NCBI GenBank assembly: GCA_948469315.1
Contig: CAOKLQ010000016.1
Location: 1 to 37,168, forward strand
Length of the DNA: 37,168 nt
Source: an uncultured Clostridium sp.
GTDB lineage: Bacteria > Bacillota > Clostridia > TANB77 > CAG-508
Direction of reading: 5' to 3'
Position 1 is the stretch's first letter, and the number at the start of each line of letters is the position of its first letter. The notes beneath the pieces were generated by a model. The model did not search any database. It was not told the origin of the DNA and saw only the letters and a program-made list of their open reading frames with translations. The position numbers and the translations under genes are program-made. Below, piece after piece: positions 1 to 8,070 of the stretch.

Positions 1-43
1 TATAAAAAATGATAAGGTAGAGATATTTAATAATAAAAGATAA
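1..43 (+). CDS. 3' end of an unidentified gene (partial)
   Basis: Reading from base 2 gives an open frame, IKNDKVEIFNNKR, that stops with TAA at 41-43, immediately before a strong intrinsic terminator. The position directly against the terminator is the main reason to call it the tail of a gene entering from the left. Thirteen residues are too few to assign a family. Confidence 0.4.
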   Translation, partial: IKNDKVEIFNNKR

Positions 44-74
44 AAAAATAGGAAAGATGAGATTCCTATTTTTT
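43..74 (+). terminator. Rho-independent terminator
   Basis: A 12-bp stem (43-54 with 63-74) with an 8-nt loop; the 3' arm ends in six T. It closes the transcript entering from the left edge. The arm pair is A-run/T-run symmetric, so it could also work leftward. Confidence 0.75.
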
Positions 75-208
75 ATGAAAGAAAGTTAATAAATAATTTA
101 ATGTATATTAATTTTAATAATTATAAAAAATAAATTATTTTAAAAGTTCTAAATTGGACTTGTCTTAAATATTATTAAATATAAAAATAAAAAAGAAAGG
201 AGATACTA

Positions 209-773
209 ATGAATAAAAAATTAATAATAATAATTTCAATAATTGTAATATTGTTAATAATATGCATTTTTGTATTTAAAAATAATTTTATAAAAAAAGA
301 AGAAGTAATAGAGGAATATATTCCAGAAGAAGAAATAAGTGATGAACAATTAAGAGAAACAATTATTACATTATATTTCGAAAATATAGAAAATAAAAAT
401 TTAAATCCTGAAGCAAGAAAAATAGATGCAAATAATTTAATAAATAATCCATATGAATATTTAATTAATTTATTAATACAAGGACCAAAAAGTGAAAAAT
501 TAAAAAATGCAATACCTCAAGAAACAAAATTAAATTCTGCAAGATTAGAGGGAGAAATAGTAATAATAGATTTTTCATCAGAATTTATAAATGTAAATAA
601 TGAACAAATAAATGAACAAAATATAATTAATGAACTTTTATTTACACTTACTCGGATTGAATGAAGTAAATGGAATAAAAATATTAATAAATGGAGAAGA
701 AAATAAAAGTTTTGCAGATGGAGTAATAAATTTTGAAAAAGAATTTTATGTGTTAGAAAATAATAATAATTAA
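209..773 (+). CDS. GerMN-domain membrane-anchored protein, needs +1 frameshift
   Basis: Starts at ATG 209 behind AAAGGAG. Residues 4-24 are a hydrophobic helix, followed by an acidic linker and a GerMN domain (about 50-180), as in the spore germination/sporulation protein GerM; the pattern LYFENIENKNLNPEARKI ... LIQGPKSEKLKNAIPQ ... VIIDFSSEF is typical. In frame the protein stops at 662-664 inside the domain. At codon 149 the reading is ACT CGG ATT; skipping C653 continues as TLTGLNEVNGIKILINGEE to a TAA at 771-773, giving 187 aa and the expected end of the domain. It probably acts on the outer face of the membrane during sporulation or germination; the exact role is inferred from the domain. 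Alternatively it is a recent pseudogene or carries a sequencing error. Confidence 0.7.
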
Positions 774-1021
774 AATAAAAATATAATAATAAAATATAAA
801 AATAAATAAAATTTATTTATAAATATAATATATTATTTAGAATAAAAAAATAAGTGTATTCTATAAGAATAAGAAATATAAACATTAAAAATTTAATAAT
901 AATTAATTATAAATAAATAATAAATAATAAATAATAAATAATATGTTATATATAATATATTATTTATTATTTTATATATATAAAGTAAAAAATAATTAAT
1001 ATTAGAAATTAATTATTTTTT
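774..1021. repeat. AT-only intergenic stretch with 7-nt tandem repeat
   Basis: About 250 bases almost devoid of G and C with no credible gene. It contains four exact tandem copies of AAATAAT at 915-942, followed by a short AT hairpin. It separates the GerMN gene from the convergent small gene on the other strand. Confidence 0.6.
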
Positions 1022-1192
1022 TTATTTTGTATGTTTAAAAATATCGTATAATTTTATATATCTAGAACATTTTTTTAAATTGCATAAAAAATGTTCAACT
1101 TCAAAAAGAGAACAAGTAGTATTTTTTTTTATTTGACAAAAATTAAGTTTATTTTTTTTAGTATTTTTTTGAATGTAAGAATTATTTCCCAT
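1022..1192 (-). CDS. Small hypothetical protein (56 aa) with four cysteines
   Basis: ATG at 1192-1190 on the minus strand, preceded by AAGGTGTGAT as a weak ribosome binding site. The product is lysine/asparagine-rich at the N terminus; the second half, CSLFEVEHFLCNLKKCSRY followed by IKLYDIFK, looks like a folded amphipathic segment with cysteines at 19, 27, 37 and 42. The mix of residues in the second half is less AT-driven than a random frame here would give, which is why I list it. It lies alone between the GerMN gene and the methyltransferase and is transcribed away from the latter. I do not recognise the family. Confidence 0.4.
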   Translation of the reverse strand: MGNNSYIQKNTKKNKLNFCQIKKNTTCSLFEVEHFLCNLKKCSRYIKLYDIFKHTK

Positions 1193-1322
1193 AAAATCAC
1201 ACCTTAAATATAAAAATGAATTTTTTAATTTATTTTTTTATAAAATACCTAATAAAATATTTTAAAGTTTAATTTTGATTTTTTTATAAATTTATTATAT
1301 AATATTCAAAAAGATAAAAAGG

Positions 1323-2069
1323 GTGATTAAAATTAAATTAAATAAAGATGAAAGAATTGATGATTTAGAATTAAATAATTTGAAAATAATTCAAAATAAA
1401 AATTATTTCTGCTTTGGAATGGATAGTGTTATTTTATCAGATTTTGCAAAAAATATAAAAAGTAATTCAACAGTTTTAGATTTAGGAACTGGAACAGGAA
1501 TAATTAGTATTTTACTTAGTGCAAAAATAAATGCAAAAAAAATATATGGTATAGAATTACAAGAAGAAGTAGCAAAAATGGCATATAAATCTGTAAAATT
1601 AAATAAATTAGAAAATAAAATAGAAATAATAAATGATAATATAAAAAATTTAGAGAAATATTTTAAAAAGAATTCTATTGATGCAATTGTTACAAATCCT
1701 CCATATAAAAAACAAAATACAGGATTAAAAAATGAAAATAAAATTAAATTAATTTCTAAATATGAATTAGAAGCTTGTTTAGAAGATTTTATAAAAATAT
1801 CTTCAATATTATTAAAAGATAAAGGAGAATTTTATATTATTCATAGACCAGATAGAATAGTAGATATAACAGAAATTTTAAGAAAATATAAATTAGAACC
1901 AAAATTAATAAAATTAGTTTATCCTAAAATAAATAAATCACCTAATTTAATTTTAATAAAATCTGTAAAAAATGCAAATAAATTTTTAAAATTTGAAGAA
2001 CCTTTAGTTGTTTACAATAATAATGATACGTATACTAAAAAAATACTAAAAATTTATAATAAATTGTAA
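1323..2069 (+). CDS. TrmN6/YfiC-like tRNA (adenine-N6)-methyltransferase
   Basis: SAM-dependent class I methyltransferase: VLDLGTGTGIIS is motif I and NPPY (N125 of the long form) is the amino-methyltransferase motif. The N-terminal KDERIDDL ... FGMDSVILSDF matches the YabB/YfiC family that methylates A37 of tRNA-Val in enterobacteria, so adenine-N6 methylation of tRNA is the best guess. Length is family-typical, about 246 aa. There is no ATG near the start. The GTG at 1323 would lie inside the AGGGTGAT Shine-Dalgarno-like sequence; an ATT codon at 1332, six bases after it, would give a protein starting KLNKDERIDD as in homologues. It stands directly upstream of a structured element and rsmI, also an RNA methyltransferase. 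Confidence 0.8.
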   Translation: MIKIKLNKDERIDDLELNNLKIIQNKNYFCFGMDSVILSDFAKNIKSNSTVLDLGTGTGIISILLSAKINAKKIYGIELQEEVAKMAYKSVKLNKLENKIEIINDNIKNLEKYFKKNSIDAIVTNPPYKKQNTGLKNENKIKLISKYELEACLEDFIKISSILLKDKGEFYIIHRPDRIVDITEILRKYKLEPKLIKLVYPKINKSPNLILIKSVKNANKFLKFEEPLVVYNNNDTYTKKILKIYNKL

Positions 2070-2071
2070 AT

Positions 2072-2216
2072 TTAGAAAAATATTTTTATTTTAAAATTCT
2101 GTTCTTCAAGGCATTTTAAATACCAAAAAATTCAAAATTTAGATATACACTATAATTGGATTAAATATTTTATGGCTAAATGTCGAACTCGTTTTAAAAT
2201 AAAAATATTTTTCTAG
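2072..2216. ncRNA. Structured intergenic element, family A copy 1
   Basis: A 25-bp almost perfect closing stem (2072-2096 with 2192-2216) encloses about 95 nt holding two blocks shared with 10801-10950 and partly with 23651-23793: CTGTTCTTCAAGG near the 5' side and GGCTAAATGTCGAACTCG near the 3' side. The stems differ in sequence between copies but stay paired, as expected of a conserved RNA structure. Strand cannot be decided from the near-symmetric stem. Confidence 0.55.
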
Positions 2217-2326
2217 CTTAGTGCCAAATAAAAATAAATATAAATATTTATGTACAATATAAATCATAAAAAGAGAGCCAGGCATCGTGCTCCTAGAATA
2301 ATATAATAAAAAAAGGAGAAATATAT

Positions 2327-3157
2327 ATGAAAGGAAAATTATATTTAGTGGCAACACCAATTGGAAATTTAGAAGATATTACTTTAAGAGCAATTAGAAT
2401 TTTAAAAGAGGTTGATTTAATTGCTGCAGAAGATACAAGGCATACATTAAAATTATTAAATCATTTAGAGATTTCGAAACCAATGATTAGTTGCTATAGA
2501 CATAATGAAGATGTAAAATCTAATTTAATTATAGAAAAATTAAAACAAGGAAATAATATTGCAATTGTTTCTGATGCGGGAACTCCTGGAATTTCAGATC
2601 CTGGGGGAGAAGTTGTAAAATGTGCTATAAATGAAGATATAAAAATTATACCTATTCCAGGAGCGTGTGCTGCAATAAATGCACTTATTGCATCTGGTAT
2701 AGATACAAACGAATTTATTTTTTTAGGATTTTTGCCATTAAATAAAAAATTAAGAAAAATAAAATTAGAGGAAATAAAATCTGCAAAAAATACAATAATT
2801 TTATATGAAGCACCACATAAAATATTAAATACAATAAAAGATTTAAAAAATATTTTAGAAAATAGACAAGTTGTTTTGGCAAAAGAGATTACTAAAATTT
2901 ATGAAGAATATATTAGAGGAAATATAAATGAAATAGAAGAAAAACTAAAAAATCCAAAAGGAGAATTCGTAATAATTATAGAGGGGTTAAAAAATGTGGA
3001 TAATAATGAAAACAAATTAAACTTATTAACACTTGATAAACATTATGAGTTTTATTTAAAAAAGGGATATGAAAAAAAAGAAATTATAAAATTAATTGCT
3101 AAAGATAGAAATGTAAATAAAAATGAAATATATAAAAAATTTATAACCAAGAAGTAA
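2327..3157 (+). CDS. rsmI: 16S rRNA (cytidine1402-2'-O)-methyltransferase RsmI
   Basis: 276 aa, normal length for RsmI, which 2'-O-methylates C1402 in the decoding centre of the 30S subunit. The tetrapyrrole-methylase fold is evident: LVATPIGNLEDIT at the N terminus, AAEDTRHTLKLL, the SAM-binding VSDAGTPGISDPG segment (about residues 83-95) and IPGACAAINALIASG. The C-terminal lysine-rich tail (YEKKEIIKLIAKDRNVNKNEIY) is the usual small helical domain. ATG at 2327 follows AAAAGGAG. The gene ends inside a terminator stem and is probably transcribed on its own or with the methyltransferase upstream. Confidence 0.95.
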   Translation: MKGKLYLVATPIGNLEDITLRAIRILKEVDLIAAEDTRHTLKLLNHLEISKPMISCYRHNEDVKSNLIIEKLKQGNNIAIVSDAGTPGISDPGGEVVKCAINEDIKIIPIPGACAAINALIASGIDTNEFIFLGFLPLNKKLRKIKLEEIKSAKNTIILYEAPHKILNTIKDLKNILENRQVVLAKEITKIYEEYIRGNINEIEEKLKNPKGEFVIIIEGLKNVDNNENKLNLLTLDKHYEFYLKKGYEKKEIIKLIAKDRNVNKNEIYKKFITKK

Positions 3158-3175
3158 TTCCTGGTTATATTTTTT
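3142..3175 (+). terminator. rsmI terminator
   Basis: Stem TATAACCA (3142-3149) / TGGTTATA (3162-3169), followed by T-rich sequence. The rsmI stop codon lies in the loop. Confidence 0.7.
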
Positions 3176-3281
3176 ATATTCTAGGAAAGTTTTGTTAAAA
3201 AAATAACTTTTTGTAGAACATAATTATGGCAAGACTTAGACTTACTTAGAATTTCCATGTGTTAGTAAATCTTAGGCTTGC
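3175..3281 (-). ncRNA. Structured intergenic element, family B copy 1
   Basis: Read on the minus strand: a long hairpin (GCAAGCCTAAG arm near 3281 pairing with the arm ending CTTGC), then CATAATTATGTTCTAC, then a second hairpin AAAAGTT ... AACTTTCCTAGAATAT. The constant part and the two-hairpin architecture recur at 19416-19514 and 31372-31472. The first hairpin differs in sequence in each copy but stays paired. Lies between the convergent rsmI and abrB-like genes. Confidence 0.5.
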
Positions 3282-3304
3282 TTTTTTATTTTAAAAAAAT
3301 TATA

Positions 3305-3556
3305 TTATTCATTATCTAAATTTTTAATTTTATCATAACATTTTGAACAAATTTGTTTATCTTTAAATGTAATTAATTTTTTAGTATTTCCACAAAAAAT
3401 GCAATTAGATTCATATTTTTTTAAAACTATTGAGTTTCCTTCAACAAAGATTTCTAAGGAATCTTTTACTTGTATATCTAATTTAGATCTTAGCTCAATT
3501 GGAATAACAATTCTACCAAGTTCATCTACTTTTCTATAAATACCAGTTGATTTCAT
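3305..3556 (-). CDS. AbrB/SpoVT-family transcriptional regulator with zinc-ribbon tail
   Basis: 83 aa. Residues 1-45 are the SpoVT/AbrB swapped-hairpin DNA-binding domain (STGIYRKVDELGRIVIPIEL ends in the family signature GRIVIP). Residues 50-75 carry two CxxC pairs (C52/C55, C70/C73), a likely zinc site found in many clostridial AbrB proteins in place of the longer AbrB multimerisation tail. Transition-state regulators of this type control stationary-phase and sporulation genes; targets here are unknown. It is divergent from spmA, so the roughly 130-bp gap holds both promoters and the regulator might act there, which is inference only. Confidence 0.9.
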   Translation of the reverse strand: MKSTGIYRKVDELGRIVIPIELRSKLDIQVKDSLEIFVEGNSIVLKKYESNCIFCGNTKKLITFKDKQICSKCYDKIKNLDNE

Positions 3557-3690
3557 AATGCTCCTCCTATAATATAATCTAAAATTTCATATACATAATA
3601 CCATAAATGCTGGATAAACGCAATAAAAATGTATAAAGTTTAGCTAAAAAAAATATATATTAACTATATATATAATATAAAGGAGTAAAT

Positions 3691-4272
3691 ATGCTAAATA
3701 TATTATGGCCAGTCTTTATAATAATTTCAATTTTATATGCTATTGCAACTCAAAATGTAGATAATTTAGGAAATGGGATTTTTGATTATTCAAAAAAAGC
3801 AGTAGATTTATCTATTACATTTTTAGGAACTATGTGTTTATGGACAGGAATAATAGAAATAATAAAACAAACTAGTTTAATAAATAAGTTAAAAAAATTT
3901 TTAAAACCAATAATGAAAATTTTATTTCCAAAGCTTAATAGTAAAGATAAAGAATATGAAGAAATATCTATGAATATTATTGCTAATTTTTTAGGAATAG
4001 GAAATGCAGCTACTCCACTTGGAATAAAAGCTATGAAAAGTATGCAAGAAAATAATGATAAAAAGGATACTTTAAATGATAATATGGTAATGTTTATAGT
4101 TTTAAATACTGCTTCAATTCAAATAATTCCAACAACAGTAATCGCAATTAGAAATTCATTAAATTCGCAAAATCCAACAAAAATTATAGTACCTGTTTGG
4201 ATTGCAACAATGGTTGCAGCCGCAACTGGAATACTATTAACTAAGATTTTACTTAAAATTTATAAGAGGTGA
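3691..4272 (+). CDS. spmA: Spore maturation protein A
   Basis: 193 aa polytopic membrane protein with the nucleoside-recognition (Gate) domain: GTMCLWTGIIEIIKQTSL and NIIANFLGIGNAATPLGIKA are characteristic SpmA segments. SpmA and SpmB together are needed for full dehydration of the forespore core and so for heat resistance. ATG at 3691 follows AAAGGAG. The stop is six bases before the spmB start, so the two are translated from one transcript. Membrane helices at about 1-20, 43-62, 128-150 and 163-190. Confidence 0.93.
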   Translation: MLNILWPVFIIISILYAIATQNVDNLGNGIFDYSKKAVDLSITFLGTMCLWTGIIEIIKQTSLINKLKKFLKPIMKILFPKLNSKDKEYEEISMNIIANFLGIGNAATPLGIKAMKSMQENNDKKDTLNDNMVMFIVLNTASIQIIPTTVIAIRNSLNSQNPTKIIVPVWIATMVAAATGILLTKILLKIYKR

Positions 4273-4278
4273 AAAAAT

Positions 4279-4797
4279 ATGGAATATATCTCTGGAATTA
4301 TTATTCCATTAATTATTTTAATAGTTACAATATTTGGATTAAAAGAAAAAATAAATGTTTTTGATACTTTTATAAAAGGCGCAAAAGACGGAGCAAAAAC
4401 AGTTATAGAATTATTTCCAACATTATTGTGTTTATTTATTGCAATAGGAGCTTTAAGAACTTCTGGTGTAATTGATGCTATAGTAAGATTAATAAATCCA
4501 TTTATAAAATTAATTAATTTTCCACCAGAAGTTTTGCCACTTGCTATTTTAAGACCAATATCCGGAAGTGCTTCTATGGCTATTGCAACAGATATAATGA
4601 CTAAATATGGTGTAGATACAAGAATTGGACTAATTGCTTCAACTATTATGGGATCTACAGAAACAACACTTTATACTATTGCAATTTATACAAGTTCAAT
4701 AAATGTAAAAAAGATAAGATTTGTTTTATATGCAGCATTATTTGCTGATTTAATTGGAATGATTACATCTAATTTTATTGTAAATTTAATGAATTAG
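4279..4797 (+). CDS. spmB: Spore maturation protein B
   Basis: 172 aa, membrane-embedded Gate-domain protein; LFPTLLCLFIAIGALRTSGVID and LRPISGSASMAIATDIMTKYG are the SpmB core, with the conserved GSTETTLYTIAIY segment after it. Partner of SpmA in spore core dehydration. Starts at ATG 4279 with RBS AGAGGTG that overlaps the end of spmA, so coupling is likely. Followed directly by a perfect 13-bp hairpin. Confidence 0.93.
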   Translation: MEYISGIIIPLIILIVTIFGLKEKINVFDTFIKGAKDGAKTVIELFPTLLCLFIAIGALRTSGVIDAIVRLINPFIKLINFPPEVLPLAILRPISGSASMAIATDIMTKYGVDTRIGLIASTIMGSTETTLYTIAIYTSSINVKKIRFVLYAALFADLIGMITSNFIVNLMN

Positions 4798-4945
4798 AAT
4801 TTATAGTATGGGTCAACATCTCCGAAAACTCATACTATAAATTTAGAGAATAATTTTTATAGATATGAAAAATATTTTACGTATTCATTATTTAAGTTTA
4901 AATAAATTATAGCACTTGACAGGTCGCCAAAGAGGTTAACCCATA
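4798..4945 (+). other. spmB 3' region with two competing stems
   Basis: A perfect 13-bp stem (4798-4810 with 4831-4843, 20-nt loop) directly follows spmB, but it lacks a strong T-run. The 5' arm and loop (4807-4821) can instead pair 13 of 15 bases with 4931-4945 (TATGGGTCAACATCT against AGAGGTTAACCCATA). The two pairings exclude each other. This could be a 3'-UTR structure or the remnant of a mobile inverted repeat. No gene is seen from 4798 to 5382. Confidence 0.4.
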
Positions 4946-5009
4946 TATTTACAGAATTTATAAATTGTGCATTATGTATTTTTTGTCGAATTTTGTAAAT
5001 CGATTTTTG

Positions 5010-5038
5010 TTGACAAATGAAAAATATGGGCGTATTCT
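5010..5038 (+). promoter_or_regulatory. Strong sigma-A-type promoter with no gene behind it
   Basis: TTGACA, 17-nt spacer, TATTCT. Predicted start near 5045, only about 30 nt before a symmetrical hairpin (5072-5099). No reading frame follows, so it may drive a short RNA. Confidence 0.55.
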
Positions 5039-5071
5039 ATAAACACAATTTAATTTGTTTAAATTCAGAAT

Positions 5072-5099
5072 AAAAAGTATAATTAAAATTATACTTTTT
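5072..5099. terminator. Symmetric A/T-tract hairpin
   Basis: AAAAAGTATAATT pairs with AATTATACTTTTT; the T-tract forms the 3' arm. It could terminate the putative short transcript from 5010-5038, and also leftward transcripts. Confidence 0.5.
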
Positions 5100-5245
5100 G
5101 TTTCAAAAATTTTTTATATTTTAAAGGAAATTTAAAATGTTTTTTAAATTCTTAATTTTTATTTCTTTATTTTTTATAATAAAAAAAATTATTATAAAAA
5201 TCTTTACCAAGAAAGTTTTAGAAAAAATAAATAACAGTTTTTAAT

Positions 5246-5362
5246 CTTACAGAAGGAATATAAGTTTATAATATTTTAATCAAATTTGTATAGCTCCCTA
5301 TATAATACTTTTGCGTAAAATTATTATATTCCTTTCCCCCATTGTAAAATTCCTTCTGTGAG
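5246..5362 (-). other. Inverted repeat downstream of rlmH, alternative pairings
   Basis: Outer arms 5246-5259 and 5349-5362 (CTTACAGAAGGAAT / ATTCCTTCTGTGAG) form a 14-bp stem with one wobble pair. The inner part of the left arm can alternatively pair with TTATATTCCTT at 5324-5334. It lies just after the stop of the leftward murA-walJ-rlmH genes and is probably in their 3' UTR. No T-run follows in the leftward direction, so it is not a standard terminator. Confidence 0.4.
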
Positions 5363-5382
5363 CCCCATATATAATACAATAT

Positions 5383-5865
5383 TTACCAATGATAAGTTTC
5401 ACAATTTGAGATTTTAAAAGATCTAAATAATTGTTCTAATAAAAAAATTCTTATTAATTGATGTGGAAATGTCATATTTGAAAAACTTAATTTTTCATTT
5501 GATATATTTAAAATATCATCAGTTAAACCTAATGTCCCACCAATTATAAAATTTATAGAGCTATTATAATTTAATGAAATATCTTCTATTTTTTTTGAAA
5601 ATTGCGTAGAACTTAGTTTTTTTCCACTTAAATCTAATGAAATAATATAAGAATCTCTTTTTATTTTTGATTTTATTTTTAAGCATTCTTTTGTTTTTAT
5701 TTCATTAATAATAGAATTATTTATTTTACTTGGAAGTTTTTCATCTGTAACTTCTATAATTTCTAATTTGCAATATTTAGTTAAACGTTTTGAATATTCT
5801 GCTATTGCATCTTTAAAATATTGCTCTTTTAATTTACCAACACAAATAATATGTATATTTAACAT
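5383..5865 (-). CDS. rlmH: 23S rRNA (pseudouridine1915-N3)-methyltransferase RlmH
   Basis: 160 aa SPOUT-family methyltransferase acting on pseudouridine 1915 in helix 69 of assembled 70S ribosomes. Seen: N-terminal MLNIHIICVGKLKEQYFKDA, the SAM-knot segments YIISLDLSGKKLSS and FIIGGTLGLTDDIL (family: GGxxG), MTFPHQLIRIFLLEQLFRS and the C-terminal YHW (family YH plus basic or aromatic residue). Its start is 27 bases after the walJ stop, and it appears to be the last gene of a leftward murA-walJ-rlmH unit. Confidence 0.95.
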   Translation of the reverse strand: MLNIHIICVGKLKEQYFKDAIAEYSKRLTKYCKLEIIEVTDEKLPSKINNSIINEIKTKECLKIKSKIKRDSYIISLDLSGKKLSSTQFSKKIEDISLNYNSSINFIIGGTLGLTDDILNISNEKLSFSNMTFPHQLIRIFLLEQLFRSFKISNCETYHW

Positions 5866-5892
5866 TTTTGTTCCTTCTTAAACTTTATATAT

Positions 5893-6684
5893 TTAGTTTA
5901 TTTCATATACTTTACTAGGAGTACTTCTGCTTGCAACTGAAATATTTACTCTGTTTTCGTCAAAATTCTTTTTTATTAATTCTTCAACTACTGTTTTATA
6001 TGCAAGTTCTGGAAAATTGTTTTCTTTACTTAAATGTCCAAGAATAACTTGATTTAATCCAGAATCTAATAAATAAGCAATTGTTTTTCCAGCCATTTCA
6101 TTTGACAGATGGCCCAGATGACTTGAAATTCTTTGTTTTAAATGATATGGATAGCGGCAGCATTTTAGGATCTCTGGATCATAATTTGCTTCAAGCATTA
6201 AAAATGAGCTTCCTTCTAATACATTTAATATTTCTAAATTCATATGTCCAATATCTGTTGCAATACTAATTTTTTTATTATTGTTAATTATATTAAAACC
6301 ACAAGGATTTGCAGCATCATGTGGAATTGAAAAAGGCTTTATGGTTAAATCATTTATTTCAAATGTTTCGTTAGAGTTAAAACATTTTATATTAGAGAGA
6401 TTAATTTTTTCAGTTTGTTTAGGCATAGAATCAAAAGTTTCTTTTGTAGCATATACAGGAATATTATAATTTCTAGATAAAGTTCCTAAAGCTTGAACAT
6501 GATCAGAATGTTCATGTGTAACTAAAATTGCATCTAACTCATCTATATTTACATTAAAAGATGTAAGTGCATCAGTTATTTTTTTTGCACTTACACCGCA
6601 ATCAATTAAAATTTTCGAATTATCACTTTGCAAAAAAAGTGAGTTACCAGTGCTACCACTATAAAGACTACTAAAGTTTAACAT
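5893..6684 (-). CDS. walJ: WalJ/YycJ-type metallo-beta-lactamase-fold hydrolase
   Basis: 263 aa with the di-zinc site THEHSDH (H57, H59, D61, H62) and later histidines (IPHDAANPCGF, ATDIGHM, LGHLSKENNFPE). The start MLNFSSLYSGSTGNSLFL is the YycJ signature. In Bacilli this gene sits in the walRK cluster with rlmH, and the enzyme is a DNA exonuclease-like MBL protein linked to coordination of cell division and replication. Here the WalRK genes are absent but the rlmH neighbour is kept. The gap to murA is 13 bases, so co-transcription is likely. Confidence 0.88.
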   Translation of the reverse strand: MLNFSSLYSGSTGNSLFLQSDNSKILIDCGVSAKKITDALTSFNVNIDELDAILVTHEHSDHVQALGTLSRNYNIPVYATKETFDSMPKQTEKINLSNIKCFNSNETFEINDLTIKPFSIPHDAANPCGFNIINNNKKISIATDIGHMNLEILNVLEGSSFLMLEANYDPEILKCCRYPYHLKQRISSHLGHLSNEMAGKTIAYLLDSGLNQVILGHLSKENNFPELAYKTVVEELIKKNFDENRVNISVASRSTPSKVYEIN

Positions 6685-6697
6685 ATATTTCTATCCT

Positions 6698-7960
6698 TTA
6701 TTCTACGATTCTTTTTATATTTGCTCCGAGATTTCTAAATTTTTGCTCAATATTTTCATAACCTCTATCTATATATTCTAAATTATGAATTTCAGTTGTA
6801 CCTTCTGCTGCTATTGCTGCTATAATAAGTGCAGCCCCTGCTCTTAAATCTGTTGAATATACTGGTGCACCATATAATTTTTCGACACCTTCGAAAATAG
6901 CTGTTTTTCCTTGAGCTGTAATTTGTGCTCCCATTTTGTTTAATTCAGCAGTATATTGAAACCTAGATTCCCATATACTCTCATTTATTATACTTGTACC
7001 ATTTGCTATTGAAAGAACTACACCTATTTGTGGTTGTAGATCTGTAGGAAAACCTGGATAAGGCAATGTTTTTATATTTAATTTATTTGGTCTTTTGTTT
7101 GCTATTACTCTTAGGTTTTCTCCATCAATATCTTGGACAACTGCACCCATTTCAGTAATTTTTGCTGCCAGCGATTCTAGATGTTTTGAAATACATTTTT
7201 TTATGGTTATATCTCCTTTAGAGGCTACAGCTGCTAGCATAAAAGTACCAGCTTCTATTTGATCTGGAACTATAGAATATGTACCTGTTTTTTTTAGAGA
7301 TTTTACACCATTTATTTTAATTGTATCTGTACCAGCTCCACGTATATTAGCGCCTAAAGAGTTTAAGAAGTTGGCTACATCAACAATATGTGGTTCTTTA
7401 GCTGGATTATCAATTATGGTAGTGCCATTTGCTAAAACACTTGCTAGCATTAAATTTATCGTAGCACCAACAGATACAACATCTAAATAAATAGAATTTC
7501 CAATCAATTCTTTAGATGTAGCTTTTATTTTTCCTTGTTCTACATCGACAGTAGCACCTAAAGCTTCAAAACCTTTTATATGTTGGTCAATAGGTCTTGC
7601 ACCTAAGTTACATCCACCAGGAAGACCTACTTCAGCTGAATGATATTTTCCAAGTAGAGCACCTATTAAATAATAAGAGGCTCTAAATTTACTTGTTTTA
7701 TCTAAGGGAGCCTTTGTTGATTTTATAGTACTTGTATCTATAATTAATTTATTTTGTTCTACCCAATTTATTTTTGCTCCCATGTTTTCTAGTATATCAC
7801 ATATAATTTTTATATCGCTTATATTTGGAACATTTTCTAAAGTGTAAGTTCCAGCTATTAATATAGTTGCTGGAAGTATTGCAACTGCTGAATTTTTTGC
7901 TCCTCCTATAGTTACTTCTCCTTTTAAAGGTGTTTTTCCTGTTACGACTAATTTTTCCAA
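6698..7960 (-). CDS. murA: UDP-N-acetylglucosamine 1-carboxyvinyltransferase
   Basis: 420 aa, exact family length. Transfers enolpyruvate from PEP to UDP-GlcNAc, the first committed step of peptidoglycan synthesis in the cytosol. K22 and N23 (GGAKNSAVAIL) bind the substrate, C117 in GLPGGCNLGARPIDQH is the active-site, fosfomycin-target cysteine, and YPGFPTDLQPQ and DLRAGAALIIAA are further signatures. RBS TCGGAGGTAAC precedes the ATG. First gene of the leftward set. Clostridia commonly carry two paralogues (MurA1, MurA2); I cannot say which this is. Confidence 0.95.
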   Translation of the reverse strand: MEKLVVTGKTPLKGEVTIGGAKNSAVAILPATILIAGTYTLENVPNISDIKIICDILENMGAKINWVEQNKLIIDTSTIKSTKAPLDKTSKFRASYYLIGALLGKYHSAEVGLPGGCNLGARPIDQHIKGFEALGATVDVEQGKIKATSKELIGNSIYLDVVSVGATINLMLASVLANGTTIIDNPAKEPHIVDVANFLNSLGANIRGAGTDTIKINGVKSLKKTGTYSIVPDQIEAGTFMLAAVASKGDITIKKCISKHLESLAAKITEMGAVVQDIDGENLRVIANKRPNKLNIKTLPYPGFPTDLQPQIGVVLSIANGTSIINESIWESRFQYTAELNKMGAQITAQGKTAIFEGVEKLYGAPVYSTDLRAGAALIIAAIAAEGTTEIHNLEYIDRGYENIEQKFRNLGANIKRIVE

Positions 7961-8070
7961 AATTGTTACCTCCGAAATAATTGTATTAAAAATATAACAT
8001 AAAAATTTTTTTATTACAATGGGATTTAAAAAATTTTGTAAAATTGAGGATTGAATTTTATATTACATTT

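Noticed and set aside
911..942. CRISPR-like or satellite array
   Set aside because: Only four 7-nt AT units; simple-sequence repeat without spacers.
2072..2216. Family A as a T-box leader or known riboswitch
   Set aside because: No T-box sequence (GGGTGGNACCGCG type), no aptamer core that I know, and the copies follow gene ends with no anti-terminator arrangement.
2139..2360. 73-codon minus-strand frame across the family A element and the rsmI start
   Set aside because: No Shine-Dalgarno, overlaps a solid gene and a structured element, hydrophobic composition only reflects AT content.
4916..4944. TTGACA at 4916 as a promoter
   Set aside because: No acceptable -10 at 16-18 nt.
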